A stretch of DNA of 32,088 nucleotides from positions 1 through 32,088 of the forward strand of contig CABXFE010000015.1 in NCBI GenBank assembly GCA_902511425.1, written 5' to 3'. The translations under genes were made by a program, and so were the position numbers. The stretch comes from an uncultured SAR86 cluster bacterium (lineage in GTDB: Bacteria; Pseudomonadota; Gammaproteobacteria; Magnimaribacterales; D2472). Shown here piece after piece: positions 18,786 to 27,832 of this stretch (the first letter of the stretch is position 1; every line of letters begins with the position of its first letter). The notes under the pieces were generated by a model. That model was not told the origin of the DNA. It saw only the letters and a program-made list of their open reading frames with translations, and did no database searches.

Positions 18786-19419
18786 AAATCTCCTTCCAAT
18801 CTTCAAATATATGATAATTCATTCTGCGTGCCTCAGCTTCAAGTTCATCTCTTACTAAAGAGTATGGCTTGTAGAAGAAGAAATCGATATTGTTAAGTTT
18901 TGAAGCTTTCATATCTTCAAAGGAGTCACCAATAAAAATGAATTTTGCATTACTTGACTTTACAATCGAGTTGATATTTTGAGCTTTTGAAATAGGTGAA
19001 CCCAGTATTTTTTTAAAAAATTTATTTATTTTTTGCTTTTTAAAAACTGAATTTAATTCGGCCTGATCAGAGCCAGAAACCACGTATTTATCTGATTTAC
19101 ACTCTCTTAAAAAATCTAAAACGCCCTCACACAATGGAGTTAAATGATATTTTTTACCTAGTGTTGTGGCATAGCTCTCAAGGAATAATTTTTCGAAGTT
19201 TGCCACTGGTTTATGTATTAAGTTTTTGAATTGACGAACATGCCAATATCTAGATTTACCAAAATTTTTTTTAAAACTCTCTATGGCCTCTGGAACTTTT
19301 TCGCTAGGAAAGATATCAGATAAATTAAGAAGAACTTCTTTAGCTACTTCAATCTTTAAATTATTAGAGTCTAAAATAACCCCGTCACAATCTAGGATAT
19401 AAGATATAGGTTTTTTCAT
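18775..19419 (-). CDS. HAD-superfamily phosphatase
   Basis: 214 aa; 'YILDCDGVILDSNNLK' motif I, 'VVSGSDQAE' motif II, 'FIFIGDSFEDMKAS' motif IV. Confidence 0.88.
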   Translation of the reverse strand: MKKPISYILDCDGVILDSNNLKIEVAKEVLLNLSDIFPSEKVPEAIESFKKNFGKSRYWHVRQFKNLIHKPVANFEKLFLESYATTLGKKYHLTPLCEGVLDFLRECKSDKYVVSGSDQAELNSVFKKQKINKFFKKILGSPISKAQNINSIVKSSNAKFIFIGDSFEDMKASKLNNIDFFFYKPYSLVRDELEAEARRMNYHIFEDWKEIYGH

Positions 19420-19428
19420 ATCTCGCTT

Positions 19429-21051
19429 TTAATCAATAAGACTAAATATAGATGATGATCTTATGTTGCATGATGTTTTGGTTAAAGAAGATATCTTATC
19501 CCTGCCATGTAATTCTTTAAAAAACTCCAACAAATTATTCATTTGCTTGCTTCTCGGGTCAGATGTTGAGTACCCATCAAATCCAGCGAGATAAATATGA
19601 TTTGCGCCCATTGAAATAGCCGAGGCAATCGCATAACCTCCCGATAAATAACACTGTGAAGAAAAATAATTTTTTTCTATCTTATTTATATCAGAGGCGC
19701 AATGCCCATAATAAAAAAAATCTTTACATCTTTGGAAGGTTTTTTGATTAAAATCATAAATATTTTTTGGCAGGATCAATCTCCTATCAAAATTGCTATA
19801 GCTTTCTAATTCTGAAACTAATGCATTATTTGAAGTTGCACATAAATACTGTGCTTGAAAATATTTTTCAGATTTAATGTTTGCAGAGATACTTACCAAA
19901 TTCCTTTGTTTTTCAAACACTTTACACATTGCTCCAACCTCAGCCATAGACTTACCGCCACCAATGATAAGAAAATCTCTATTTGCGTGTATTTGATTAA
20001 TATTCCCTTTCCTAAAGTCGTCATTGGAGAAATTGGCAGCACTGAAATCAATTGATAGACAATTATTATATTTATCTTCAGAAAATTTATTCGGCTCTGC
20101 CAAACTCTTCATTCTTTCTATAATGTTTATATGTGTAGTTTTTTCCACACCTTGATCCGCTGCGAGAGTTTGAATATATGTTGGATGAATGGAATATTTT
20201 GCAGCCATTCTATATAAAAGGGTGGGACCATATTCATATTTCTTTTTTAAATCGTCAAAATAAGTCGTAACAAGATCATAGATATTTTTCATTTTATCGA
20301 GTGAATGCTCTTTGATGTAAAGAAAAACATCTTCCAAAGAAAGATTTCCAGCCCCCCTTCCCATGCCAGTAACTGTTGCGTCAAGCCATTCTAGTCCTAA
20401 ATTCTTACATTCAAGAGCATTTTCAAGGGCTAGCCCCATATTATTATGAGCATGAAATCCTATTGCTCCTCCCCAGCTTTTACTCATAGTTGTGTATATT
20501 TTGTTTACATCTGTGGATGTCATGCTTCCCAACGAATCAGCAAAATACAATGCTAAAGGCTTTACTTTCCAATCTTTAACAAGGCTGCAAATTTTAGAGA
20601 GTTTATCGCTGTCAATCATGCTAACTTGCATAATATTTAAAGCTACTAGGTATCCTAATTCATTTAAACATTTTAGAATTTGCTCAGATTTAATTACTTC
20701 GTCAGGGTGTGCAGCAATTCTTACAAGAGAAATTTTACTATCTTCTTTTCTTTTAAATAGAGCATTAATTGATTCTTCAATAGTGCTCCCTTCGTTCTGT
20801 AATATAGTTCCGGCATCTATCATCACTCCATATTTAGGGCCGGATGGTAAGTTAATGCTATTAAGAAAGCTTTCAGGAGTATAAGCAAATGGACCTAAAT
20901 GTTTTGATTTTGGAAATTGACGAAGGCCTAACTCTACATAATCAACCTGAGAGTTCGTCATACATTTTAGGTAGCTTGAAACTAGGCCTGCATTAAAATC
21001 CCAATTTGTGTAGTAACCGCCGTCTCTTAAAGTACAATCTAGAATCTTCAT
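19429..21051 (-). CDS. DRE-TIM metallolyase (HMGL / 4-hydroxy-2-oxovalerate aldolase-like) fused to a C-terminal MptE/GT42-like Rossmann domain
   Basis: 540 aa; 'MKILDCTLRDGGYYTNWDF' and 'GFHAHNNMGLALENAL' (metal HxH); C-terminal ~200 aa 'FLIIGGGKSMAEVGAMCKVFEKQRNLVSISANI...YLSGGYAIASAISMGANHIYLAGFDGYS'. Confidence 0.85.
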   Translation of the reverse strand: MKILDCTLRDGGYYTNWDFNAGLVSSYLKCMTNSQVDYVELGLRQFPKSKHLGPFAYTPESFLNSINLPSGPKYGVMIDAGTILQNEGSTIEESINALFKRKEDSKISLVRIAAHPDEVIKSEQILKCLNELGYLVALNIMQVSMIDSDKLSKICSLVKDWKVKPLALYFADSLGSMTSTDVNKIYTTMSKSWGGAIGFHAHNNMGLALENALECKNLGLEWLDATVTGMGRGAGNLSLEDVFLYIKEHSLDKMKNIYDLVTTYFDDLKKKYEYGPTLLYRMAAKYSIHPTYIQTLAADQGVEKTTHINIIERMKSLAEPNKFSEDKYNNCLSIDFSAANFSNDDFRKGNINQIHANRDFLIIGGGKSMAEVGAMCKVFEKQRNLVSISANIKSEKYFQAQYLCATSNNALVSELESYSNFDRRLILPKNIYDFNQKTFQRCKDFFYYGHCASDINKIEKNYFSSQCYLSGGYAIASAISMGANHIYLAGFDGYSTSDPRSKQMNNLLEFFKELHGRDKISSLTKTSCNIRSSSIFSLID

Positions 21052-21104
21052 TTAACGTTATTTTACAAGGTTTTTATCAAACATAGATATATAATACTTA
21101 TTAA

Positions 21105-22259
21105 ATGAATAAAGCAATCATTCATATACGAGAAAACAATGATTGTGATCATTTTGCTCCAATAATATTTAAACTTTTAGAGTCAGAATGGCAAGTAGTA
21201 ATAATCCCTATGTATGGATTTAATTATAAAAATGACCATAGGATAAACTTTCTTTTAGAAAATTTTCACAATCTTAAAGTTTACAATCTCCCCAAGATCT
21301 ATTCTCTCAAGAGCACATTTTTATTTAAGGTTTTGCTTAGATTTAATTATGAAAATACGCTTATTAAAGCTATATTTAAAATCATAAACTTTCCATTTAA
21401 AGTTTTTGAGAAAGATTTATTTCACAATAATCCATCTTTAATTTGGGACTGGGGAAATCCAGGAAGGATTAATCACTTTGAAGCCTTACTTTACGAAAGA
21501 CCTACAATTGCATTTCCTCATGGAATTGATATTTTTTTAAATCGATATAAAGAAAAAATAGATTTAAGCGACAGGTCAATTTATGATTTTTATTTTTTGA
21601 ATAGCGATTTTCATATTGATATTGCAGCATCTCTATTAAACATAAATCATCAAAAACTATTTAAAATTGGTAGCCCGAGATTTTCAAAAAATTGGATTTC
21701 AAAATTAAGAGAATTTCAAAATAGCTTTAATTTTGGAAAAAAAGATAGCAAGAAAATTTTATATTTCCTTCCACATGCAGACCATGCTCCAAACTTTCAA
21801 GAAATTGAGGATTTAATATTCAAGTTAACTAATATTGATAATATTTCTTTAGTTTTAAAAATGTCGACAAGACAAAAGAATATTTTTATTCCTAGCTCAT
21901 CAAGGCTCTCAAAAAATACAGATAAAGTATATTTTGATTTTGATACGCCCTCAACATCTTTGATTGAATGGTCTGACATCGTAATTAATCACGGAAGTAG
22001 CATAGTATTCGATGCACTTCAACTTAGTAAAGTAGTTATTCATGCATCCTTTCTTGACAAATTAAATACCATATTTGATGAAAGCGATTGTATTTATCAT
22101 GCAGACAATTTTGATGATATATGTGAAATCATTGAATCAAGTGATGCTTACCCAGCAAAAAACTCATCACAGTTTCTTCACAAGTTTGTGAACTGTAATA
22201 ATGACAAGGAACCTATTGATGAGGTTTATAACTTTCTTCTTTCACTTCAAGGCAAGTAA
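21105..22259 (+). CDS. GT-B-like surface carbohydrate biosynthesis protein / putative glycosyltransferase
   Basis: 384 aa; 'SDIVINHGSSIVFDALQLSKVVIHASFLDKLNTIFDESDCIYHADNFDDICEII' resembles the C-terminal donor half of CDP-glycerol/polysialyl-type transferases. Confidence 0.55.
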   Translation: MNKAIIHIRENNDCDHFAPIIFKLLESEWQVVIIPMYGFNYKNDHRINFLLENFHNLKVYNLPKIYSLKSTFLFKVLLRFNYENTLIKAIFKIINFPFKVFEKDLFHNNPSLIWDWGNPGRINHFEALLYERPTIAFPHGIDIFLNRYKEKIDLSDRSIYDFYFLNSDFHIDIAASLLNINHQKLFKIGSPRFSKNWISKLREFQNSFNFGKKDSKKILYFLPHADHAPNFQEIEDLIFKLTNIDNISLVLKMSTRQKNIFIPSSSRLSKNTDKVYFDFDTPSTSLIEWSDIVINHGSSIVFDALQLSKVVIHASFLDKLNTIFDESDCIYHADNFDDICEIIESSDAYPAKNSSQFLHKFVNCNNDKEPIDEVYNFLLSLQGK

Positions 22260-22263
22260 TATT

Positions 22264-22968
22264 TTAAATAGATACCATTTTTTTGATAAGCAATTCTTGC
22301 GCAAGAATAAAATCTTCTTCCCAATCAATATCAAAACCTTCAAGTCTATCTAAACTAAAAAGGTATGGATGTTTGCCGATTCTATTATTGAATTTTTTAT
22401 AAATTTCATCGCTAGCAAGAAAAACAGCACTGTTAATATCAAATAATTTTTTTAAAGATTGGGTTCTTGGCCATTTTTCTTTTTCTGGATCATAGTTTAT
22501 TGGTCCAGAATCGTCCCAAATAAAATTATATAATGGAGTCACTGTCATCAATGAATCGTATCCCTCTTCAAAACAAGTAAAATACTTTTTAATTATGTGC
22601 GTATATTTTTCAGCAGTCACAAATGGTGATGTAACATGGGTCCATAAAATATGGGCATCATCGATTAATGAATGAGAATAATTAATTAGATCATCAGTGC
22701 TGGTTGCAGACGAGGATAATTCATCCGATCTTTCATCAATTATGATTTTACTATCGTTGAAAGTTGAGACAAAGTCTATTATGTCATGGTCGTTAGTTGA
22801 GAGAATGATCTTTCGAATGGTTTTGCATTTTAGCAGTTGATTTAATTTAATTTCAATTAGCCCATGTCTATAGGTTGCAAATTTCCTAATATTTTTTCTT
22901 GGAACGCGCTCACTCCCGCTTCTGCATGGAAGAAAAGCTATCACAGGTTTTTTTTGTATGTTTTGCAT
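22264..22968 (-). CDS. Acylneuraminate cytidylyltransferase-like protein (NeuA-like)
   Basis: 234 aa; 'VIAFLPCRSGSERVPRKNIRKFA' nucleotide-binding motif, 'ILSTNDHDII', 'LWTHVTSPFV'. Confidence 0.87.
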   Translation of the reverse strand: MQNIQKKPVIAFLPCRSGSERVPRKNIRKFATYRHGLIEIKLNQLLKCKTIRKIILSTNDHDIIDFVSTFNDSKIIIDERSDELSSSATSTDDLINYSHSLIDDAHILWTHVTSPFVTAEKYTHIIKKYFTCFEEGYDSLMTVTPLYNFIWDDSGPINYDPEKEKWPRTQSLKKLFDINSAVFLASDEIYKKFNNRIGKHPYLFSLDRLEGFDIDWEEDFILAQELLIKKMVSI

Positions 22969-23153
22969 AATTATTGACTTATATTTTTTTTAACTTTACA
23001 ACATGCTTTTACTCATCATTCCCACTCAATGAGTAATACTCTCTGAAACCCTTTATTTAAAGGGGTTTTAAAAAAGTTTGTATTAACTTTGTATAAGAGA
23101 GGTTTCATTTTTTACCCATTGTTGTATGACTATACCTATAACCTAGGTGTTTC

Positions 23154-23168
23154 ATACAAAGTTTGTAT
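23154..23168. promoter_or_regulatory. 15-bp near-perfect palindrome ATACAAA-G-TTTGTAT, candidate operator
   Basis: Read directly; its right half AAGTTTGTAT recurs as a direct repeat at ~23075-23084; partial copies (TTTGTAT/TTGTAT) lie between. Confidence 0.3.
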
Positions 23169-23198
23169 CAGAAAATTATACATGTTTTGTTCACTGAC

Positions 23199-23339
23199 TC
23201 ACTGTGTCAGAAGATAAAATACTGCCGCTGGGGTATCCAGCCCTTTAAGCATTCCTTTATCTTTTTGTTTGTCACCATGAGCGTGAACTACAAAGCTAAC
23301 CGTCATTAATAAAACGAGTAGTATATTTCTTTTTTTCAT
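23199..23339 (-). pseudogene. Truncated 46-aa remnant of a secreted copper-cluster protein (possibly NTF2-like)
   Basis: Manual translation: MKKRNILLVLLMTVSFVVHAHGDKQKDKGMLKGLDTPAAVFYLLTQ*; signal peptide followed by 'HGDK...LKGLDTPAA', which from memory resembles the mature start of ~150-aa NTF2-like proteins in copper operons, then an abrupt divergent tail and stop. Confidence 0.55.
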
Positions 23340-23358
23340 TTTCATTCTCTTTTCAGGT

Positions 23359-24252
23359 TTAATTTACAGGGCCGACAATACTAGTAAGCACTGCTGTTAC
23401 AGATAAAATGGCAATAGCTACAAACATTTCAATTGAGATTGATTTGGATAATGTTTTTCTGCCATCATTATTTTTGAGCTGCGGGACTAATTTCAATTTA
23501 TGTGTAGCGGCTATCTTCATTACGCAAATCACTAACAACAATTTAACTAATATGGTTTGTCCATAATTAGTAAATAGCAGAGCATCTAATCCACCCACCA
23601 ACTGAATTGCCAATAATAAGCCAGCGATTAAGAGCAGACTTACCATGACACTAGCTTGTTTTCCAAACCTTTCCATCAATTGATAAAGCTTTTCGAATTC
23701 CAACTTATTGCAGGCTTTTTTAAGAGGGTAAAGGGCACCAAACCACCACGCCATTACAATGACATGCACCATTAATAGACCTTTTTCAAAGACCCCCATG
23801 ACGGAAACGTGTCCAGCCAAAGTAAATGAATAAGAAAGAAAAAATAGACATATGACAAGCACGGCGTTTAAGACATATTTAGTAAGCTTCCAAACACAAA
23901 ATTGAGAAGAAATTACTACTATCGCAACCCCAATCAGGCCAATCAAGCGCCATAGTGTGGTATCGCCTATTGACGAATCCCACATGATACTAATCATATC
24001 TAGGTCTAGCGCTCCTACTATTCCTTCTTCAACCATTGCGCCAGTGTTAGCAAAGAACCAAATTGCATTTGCTAGAAAAGCTATTAAGGCGGCAATAAGG
24101 GTTATCTGACTAAATGATCTTCTTTCTCCATTTTCCAAAGTATTACCGCCGTACACATTGCCAAAAAATGTATATCCAGCAATACAGGCAAAGCCAACGT
24201 AGAACGCAGTTTTCGTCAGCACTATGACCGTATTCCAGATATAAATTTCCAT
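23359..24252 (-). CDS. copD: Copper resistance protein CopD
   Basis: 297 aa, ~8 TM; 'HVSVMGVFEKGLLMVHVIVMAWWFGALYPL' typical of CopD. Confidence 0.9.
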   Translation of the reverse strand: MEIYIWNTVIVLTKTAFYVGFACIAGYTFFGNVYGGNTLENGERRSFSQITLIAALIAFLANAIWFFANTGAMVEEGIVGALDLDMISIMWDSSIGDTTLWRLIGLIGVAIVVISSQFCVWKLTKYVLNAVLVICLFFLSYSFTLAGHVSVMGVFEKGLLMVHVIVMAWWFGALYPLKKACNKLEFEKLYQLMERFGKQASVMVSLLLIAGLLLAIQLVGGLDALLFTNYGQTILVKLLLVICVMKIAATHKLKLVPQLKNNDGRKTLSKSISIEMFVAIAILSVTAVLTSIVGPVN

Positions 24253-24270
24253 AGTAATTACTCTACTTAA

Positions 24271-24618
24271 TTAATGAACCATGAAGCCAAAGTTGTCCTT
24301 CATCTTGTGACCATCTTTACCTAAGAAAGTGACATCTACGATGTAATTGGCTGGAGCCAACTGAGGTAGCTTCCATGAGAATTCACTGCTCGCTTCTTTT
24401 GAAGGTTGAAAGCCAAACTTTACTTTTTTTCCCTGCTTATTTTTTAACGATACTTTGACTAAACGCACTTCTTTACTGAACTTAAGTGTAAGTTCCTCTG
24501 GGGATGTCATTAACATTGCATTATCCGAAGGCGAACTTTTTTCAAGATTTACGTGTGCGAACACAGGGCTACTAATAACAACGCTGATTACCGCTAAGAT
24601 TTTGATTAATGCTTTCAT
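24271..24618 (-). CDS. copC: Copper resistance protein CopC (periplasmic)
   Basis: 115 aa; signal peptide then 'HVNLEKSSPSDNAMLMTSPEELTLKFSKEVRLVKVSLKN...GHKMKDNFGFMVH'. Confidence 0.93.
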   Translation of the reverse strand: MKALIKILAVISVVISSPVFAHVNLEKSSPSDNAMLMTSPEELTLKFSKEVRLVKVSLKNKQGKKVKFGFQPSKEASSEFSWKLPQLAPANYIVDVTFLGKDGHKMKDNFGFMVH

Positions 24619-24650
24619 ATTTACCTCTTTTAAAATTTATGGTTTAACGA

Positions 24651-27600
24651 CTAAATTGTACTTTTTGATAACTCTTGATTAAAGAAATTTATTTCTCTCT
24701 TTTTAACAATTGAATAAATAGCAGGCAGTACAATGAGAGTTAGTAACACTGCACTCGTCATCCCACCGACCATAGGTGCTGCGATGCGACTCATGACCTC
24801 CGAACCAGTGCCTGTTCCATATAAAATAGGTAATAGACCGATGATGATTGTTGCCACGGTCATCATGACAGGGCGTACACGCAAACCAGCGCCATGTAAC
24901 AAGGCATCTTGATAATCTGCGTCAGAAATCTGTTCTGCTCGCTCGGTCGCTTTTTCCTTGAGATCTGTAAGAGCTTGATTCAAGTAAACCAGCATGATGA
25001 CTCCAATCTCTACGGCAACACCTGCTAGCGCAATAAAACCAACACCTACAGCGACGGAAAAATTAAATCCTTCCAAATACATTAGCCATAAGCCACCAAT
25101 CATTGCCATAGGTAATGTCACGACAATAATGGCTACTTCGCTAAACGAGCGGAAATTCAAATAGAGCAAGATCAAAATAATGGCTAGCGTTAAGGGCAAA
25201 ACAAATGTCAATTTTTCTTTTGCTCTTTCCATATATTCATACTGCCCAGCCCAAGAGATTGAGTAACCTGTTGGAATTTCTAGATTTTGCTCAAGGTACT
25301 CTTTAGCATTCTCTACATATGTCCCGACATCCACGCCTTCGATATCAATAAATGACCAGCCATTAATGCGAGCGTCTTCACTTTTTATTCCCGGAGCGCC
25401 ATTCTCAACACGGATATCTGCTACATCTCCCAATGCGATACGCTGATCATTCGGAGTAATAACAGGCAATCTAGCGAGTTGCTCAGGCGAATCTCTATAG
25501 TCTTGTGGATATCTTAAATTGACAGGGTAACGCTCTTGTCCCTCTACAGTTTGAGTGACATTCATGCCTCCAATAGCCGTCGATACCACCTGCTGAACAT
25601 CAGCAATATTTAACCCGAATCGACTCGCCTTTTCACGAGAAATATCTATCTTGATATAACGGCCGCCAGCTACACGCTCGGAATAAACCGATGCTGTTCC
25701 CTCTACCGCTGGTAACAATTGTTCAATTTGCTGACCTATTTCTTGAATCTTATCAAGGTCAGGTCCTGCTACCTTTATTCCAACAGGAGTTTTGATACCC
25801 GTCGCTAGCATATCTATCCGGGTTTTTATTGGCATCACCCAAGCATTTGTTAAGCCGGGTAATTTAACCAATTCATCAAATTCAGCTTTTAAACTTTCAG
25901 TGGTTACTCCGTCTCGCCACTGCTCTTGTGGTTTCAACTGAATGAATGTTTCAATCATTGTTAAAGGGGCAGGGTCAGTGGCGGTTTCAGCACGACCAAC
26001 TTTGCCAAAGACGGTCTCGACTTCAGGCACTGTGCGAAGTAACTTGTCCGTTTGTTGTAATAATTCGCGAGCTTTACCAATGGATATGCCGGGGTAAGTT
26101 GTTGGCATATACATCAGGTCACCTTCATCCAATGGCGGGATGAATTCACTACCAATCTTATTAACAGGCCAAAAACCCACGGCGGTAACCAATAACGCAA
26201 TTACAATGGTTGATTTAGGGAATTTCATAACCTGTCTTAACACAGGCATATACAGAGCGGTCAGTACGCGGTTCAATGGGTTTTTCTTTTCCGATATAAT
26301 CTTTCCACGAATAAAATATCCCATAAGAACGGGAACCAGAGTTATTGCCAATCCAGCGGATGCAGCCATCGCATAGGTTTTAGTGTATGCAAGAGGGGCA
26401 AACATTCTTCCTTCTTGAGCTTCTAGAATAAAGACTGGTAAGAATGACACTGTGATAATAAGTAGACTGAAAAACAATGCTGGACCAACTTCACTTGCAG
26501 CTTTAGCAACAATTTGCCAACGGTTTTCATCCGTCAATGGCACGCCCTTTTTATTAAGAGCTTCCATGTGCTTGTGCATATTTTCAATCATTACAATTGC
26601 ACCGTCCGTCATGGCTCCTATCGCTATTGCAATCCCACCTAATGACATAATATTGGCATTGATACCTTGCATGTACATGATGATAAAAGACACCAAAATT
26701 CCTAAAGGCAAGGTAATAACTGCGACAATGGAAGAACGTAGATGAAACAAAAATGCCGCACAAATTAGTGCAACCACAATTAGCTCTTCAATCAATTTAT
26801 CTGATAGATTGCTAACCGCTCGTTCAATTAACTTAGATCTGTCATAAACAGGAACAACTTCAACACCTTCAGGCAAAGAGGCTTTTAATGATTCAAGTTT
26901 TTCTTTTACACCGTCAATTGTTTGCTGTGCGTTTTCTCCAAAGCGCATTACCACGATGCCCCCAACAACTTCGCCTTCACCATTTAACTCCGCTATCCCT
27001 CGGCGCATCTGTGGACCCAATCCAACATCAGCTATATCGCCAATACGCAATGGCGTACCCTGCTCATTAACGCCTAACGGTATTTTTTCGATGTCACCAA
27101 CGGATTGAATATAGCCAGTGGCAGTTACCATGTACTCAGCTTCGGCCATTTCAACAACAGACGCACCTGTTTCTTGGTTACCTCTTTTCAGCGCCATTTG
27201 AACGTGAGTCAATGGTATACCGTAGGCTCGCAACTTATCTGGATCAACTTGAACTTGGTATTGTTTAACCATGCCACCAATTGCAGCGACCTCAGAAACT
27301 CCCGGAACCGTTTGAAGCTCGTATTTTAAAAACCAGTCTTGGATACTTCGCAACTGACTAAGATCATGATTACCAGATTTATCAGTGAGCGCATATATAT
27401 AAACCCAGCCCACACCTGTTGCATCAGGCCCTAGCTGTGGTTTTGCTGCATCTGGTAAACTCGAAGCAACTTGACTCAAATACTCCAACACACGACTCCT
27501 TGCCCAATAAAGGTCTGTGTCGTCGTCAAATATGATGTAGACATATGAGTCGCCAAAGAACGAATAACCTCGAACCGTTTGTGCTCCCGGTACTGAAAGC

Positions 27601-27818
27601 ATCGCAGTAGTTAAAGGAAAAGTTACTTGATCTTGTACTACCTGAGGTGCTTGTCCCGGATAACTCGTTTTGATAATTACTTGAACATCTGACAAGTCAG
27701 GAAGCGCATCGACAGGTGTATTTTTTAACGCAAATATTCCACCAAATGCGATGATAAGCGTGGTTAATAACACAAAGAAACGGTTACCCACTGACCATCT
27801 AATTATTGATTCAATCAT
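24651..27818 (-). CDS. cusA: Heavy-metal (Cu/Ag) efflux RND transporter CusA/CzcA family
   Basis: 1055 aa; 'NTPVDALPDLSDVQVIIKTSYPGQAPQVVQDQVTFPLTTAMLSVPGAQTVRGYSFFGDSYVYIIFDDDTDLYWARSRVLEYL'; HME-RND features throughout. Confidence 0.96.
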   Translation of the reverse strand: MIESIIRWSVGNRFFVLLTTLIIAFGGIFALKNTPVDALPDLSDVQVIIKTSYPGQAPQVVQDQVTFPLTTAMLSVPGAQTVRGYSFFGDSYVYIIFDDDTDLYWARSRVLEYLSQVASSLPDAAKPQLGPDATGVGWVYIYALTDKSGNHDLSQLRSIQDWFLKYELQTVPGVSEVAAIGGMVKQYQVQVDPDKLRAYGIPLTHVQMALKRGNQETGASVVEMAEAEYMVTATGYIQSVGDIEKIPLGVNEQGTPLRIGDIADVGLGPQMRRGIAELNGEGEVVGGIVVMRFGENAQQTIDGVKEKLESLKASLPEGVEVVPVYDRSKLIERAVSNLSDKLIEELIVVALICAAFLFHLRSSIVAVITLPLGILVSFIIMYMQGINANIMSLGGIAIAIGAMTDGAIVMIENMHKHMEALNKKGVPLTDENRWQIVAKAASEVGPALFFSLLIITVSFLPVFILEAQEGRMFAPLAYTKTYAMAASAGLAITLVPVLMGYFIRGKIISEKKNPLNRVLTALYMPVLRQVMKFPKSTIVIALLVTAVGFWPVNKIGSEFIPPLDEGDLMYMPTTYPGISIGKARELLQQTDKLLRTVPEVETVFGKVGRAETATDPAPLTMIETFIQLKPQEQWRDGVTTESLKAEFDELVKLPGLTNAWVMPIKTRIDMLATGIKTPVGIKVAGPDLDKIQEIGQQIEQLLPAVEGTASVYSERVAGGRYIKIDISREKASRFGLNIADVQQVVSTAIGGMNVTQTVEGQERYPVNLRYPQDYRDSPEQLARLPVITPNDQRIALGDVADIRVENGAPGIKSEDARINGWSFIDIEGVDVGTYVENAKEYLEQNLEIPTGYSISWAGQYEYMERAKEKLTFVLPLTLAIILILLYLNFRSFSEVAIIVVTLPMAMIGGLWLMYLEGFNFSVAVGVGFIALAGVAVEIGVIMLVYLNQALTDLKEKATERAEQISDADYQDALLHGAGLRVRPVMMTVATIIIGLLPILYGTGTGSEVMSRIAAPMVGGMTSAVLLTLIVLPAIYSIVKKREINFFNQELSKSTI

Positions 27819-27832
27819 TATTTTCTTCCTAT

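Noticed and set aside
20492-20884. 130-aa + strand ORF
   Set aside because: Antisense within the aldolase fusion gene; no family resemblance.
26452-26745. 97-aa + strand ORF inside cusA (and other + ORFs at 25946, 26140, 26888, 27105, 27806)
   Set aside because: Antisense of cusA/cusB reading frames; the opposite strand is strongly supported.
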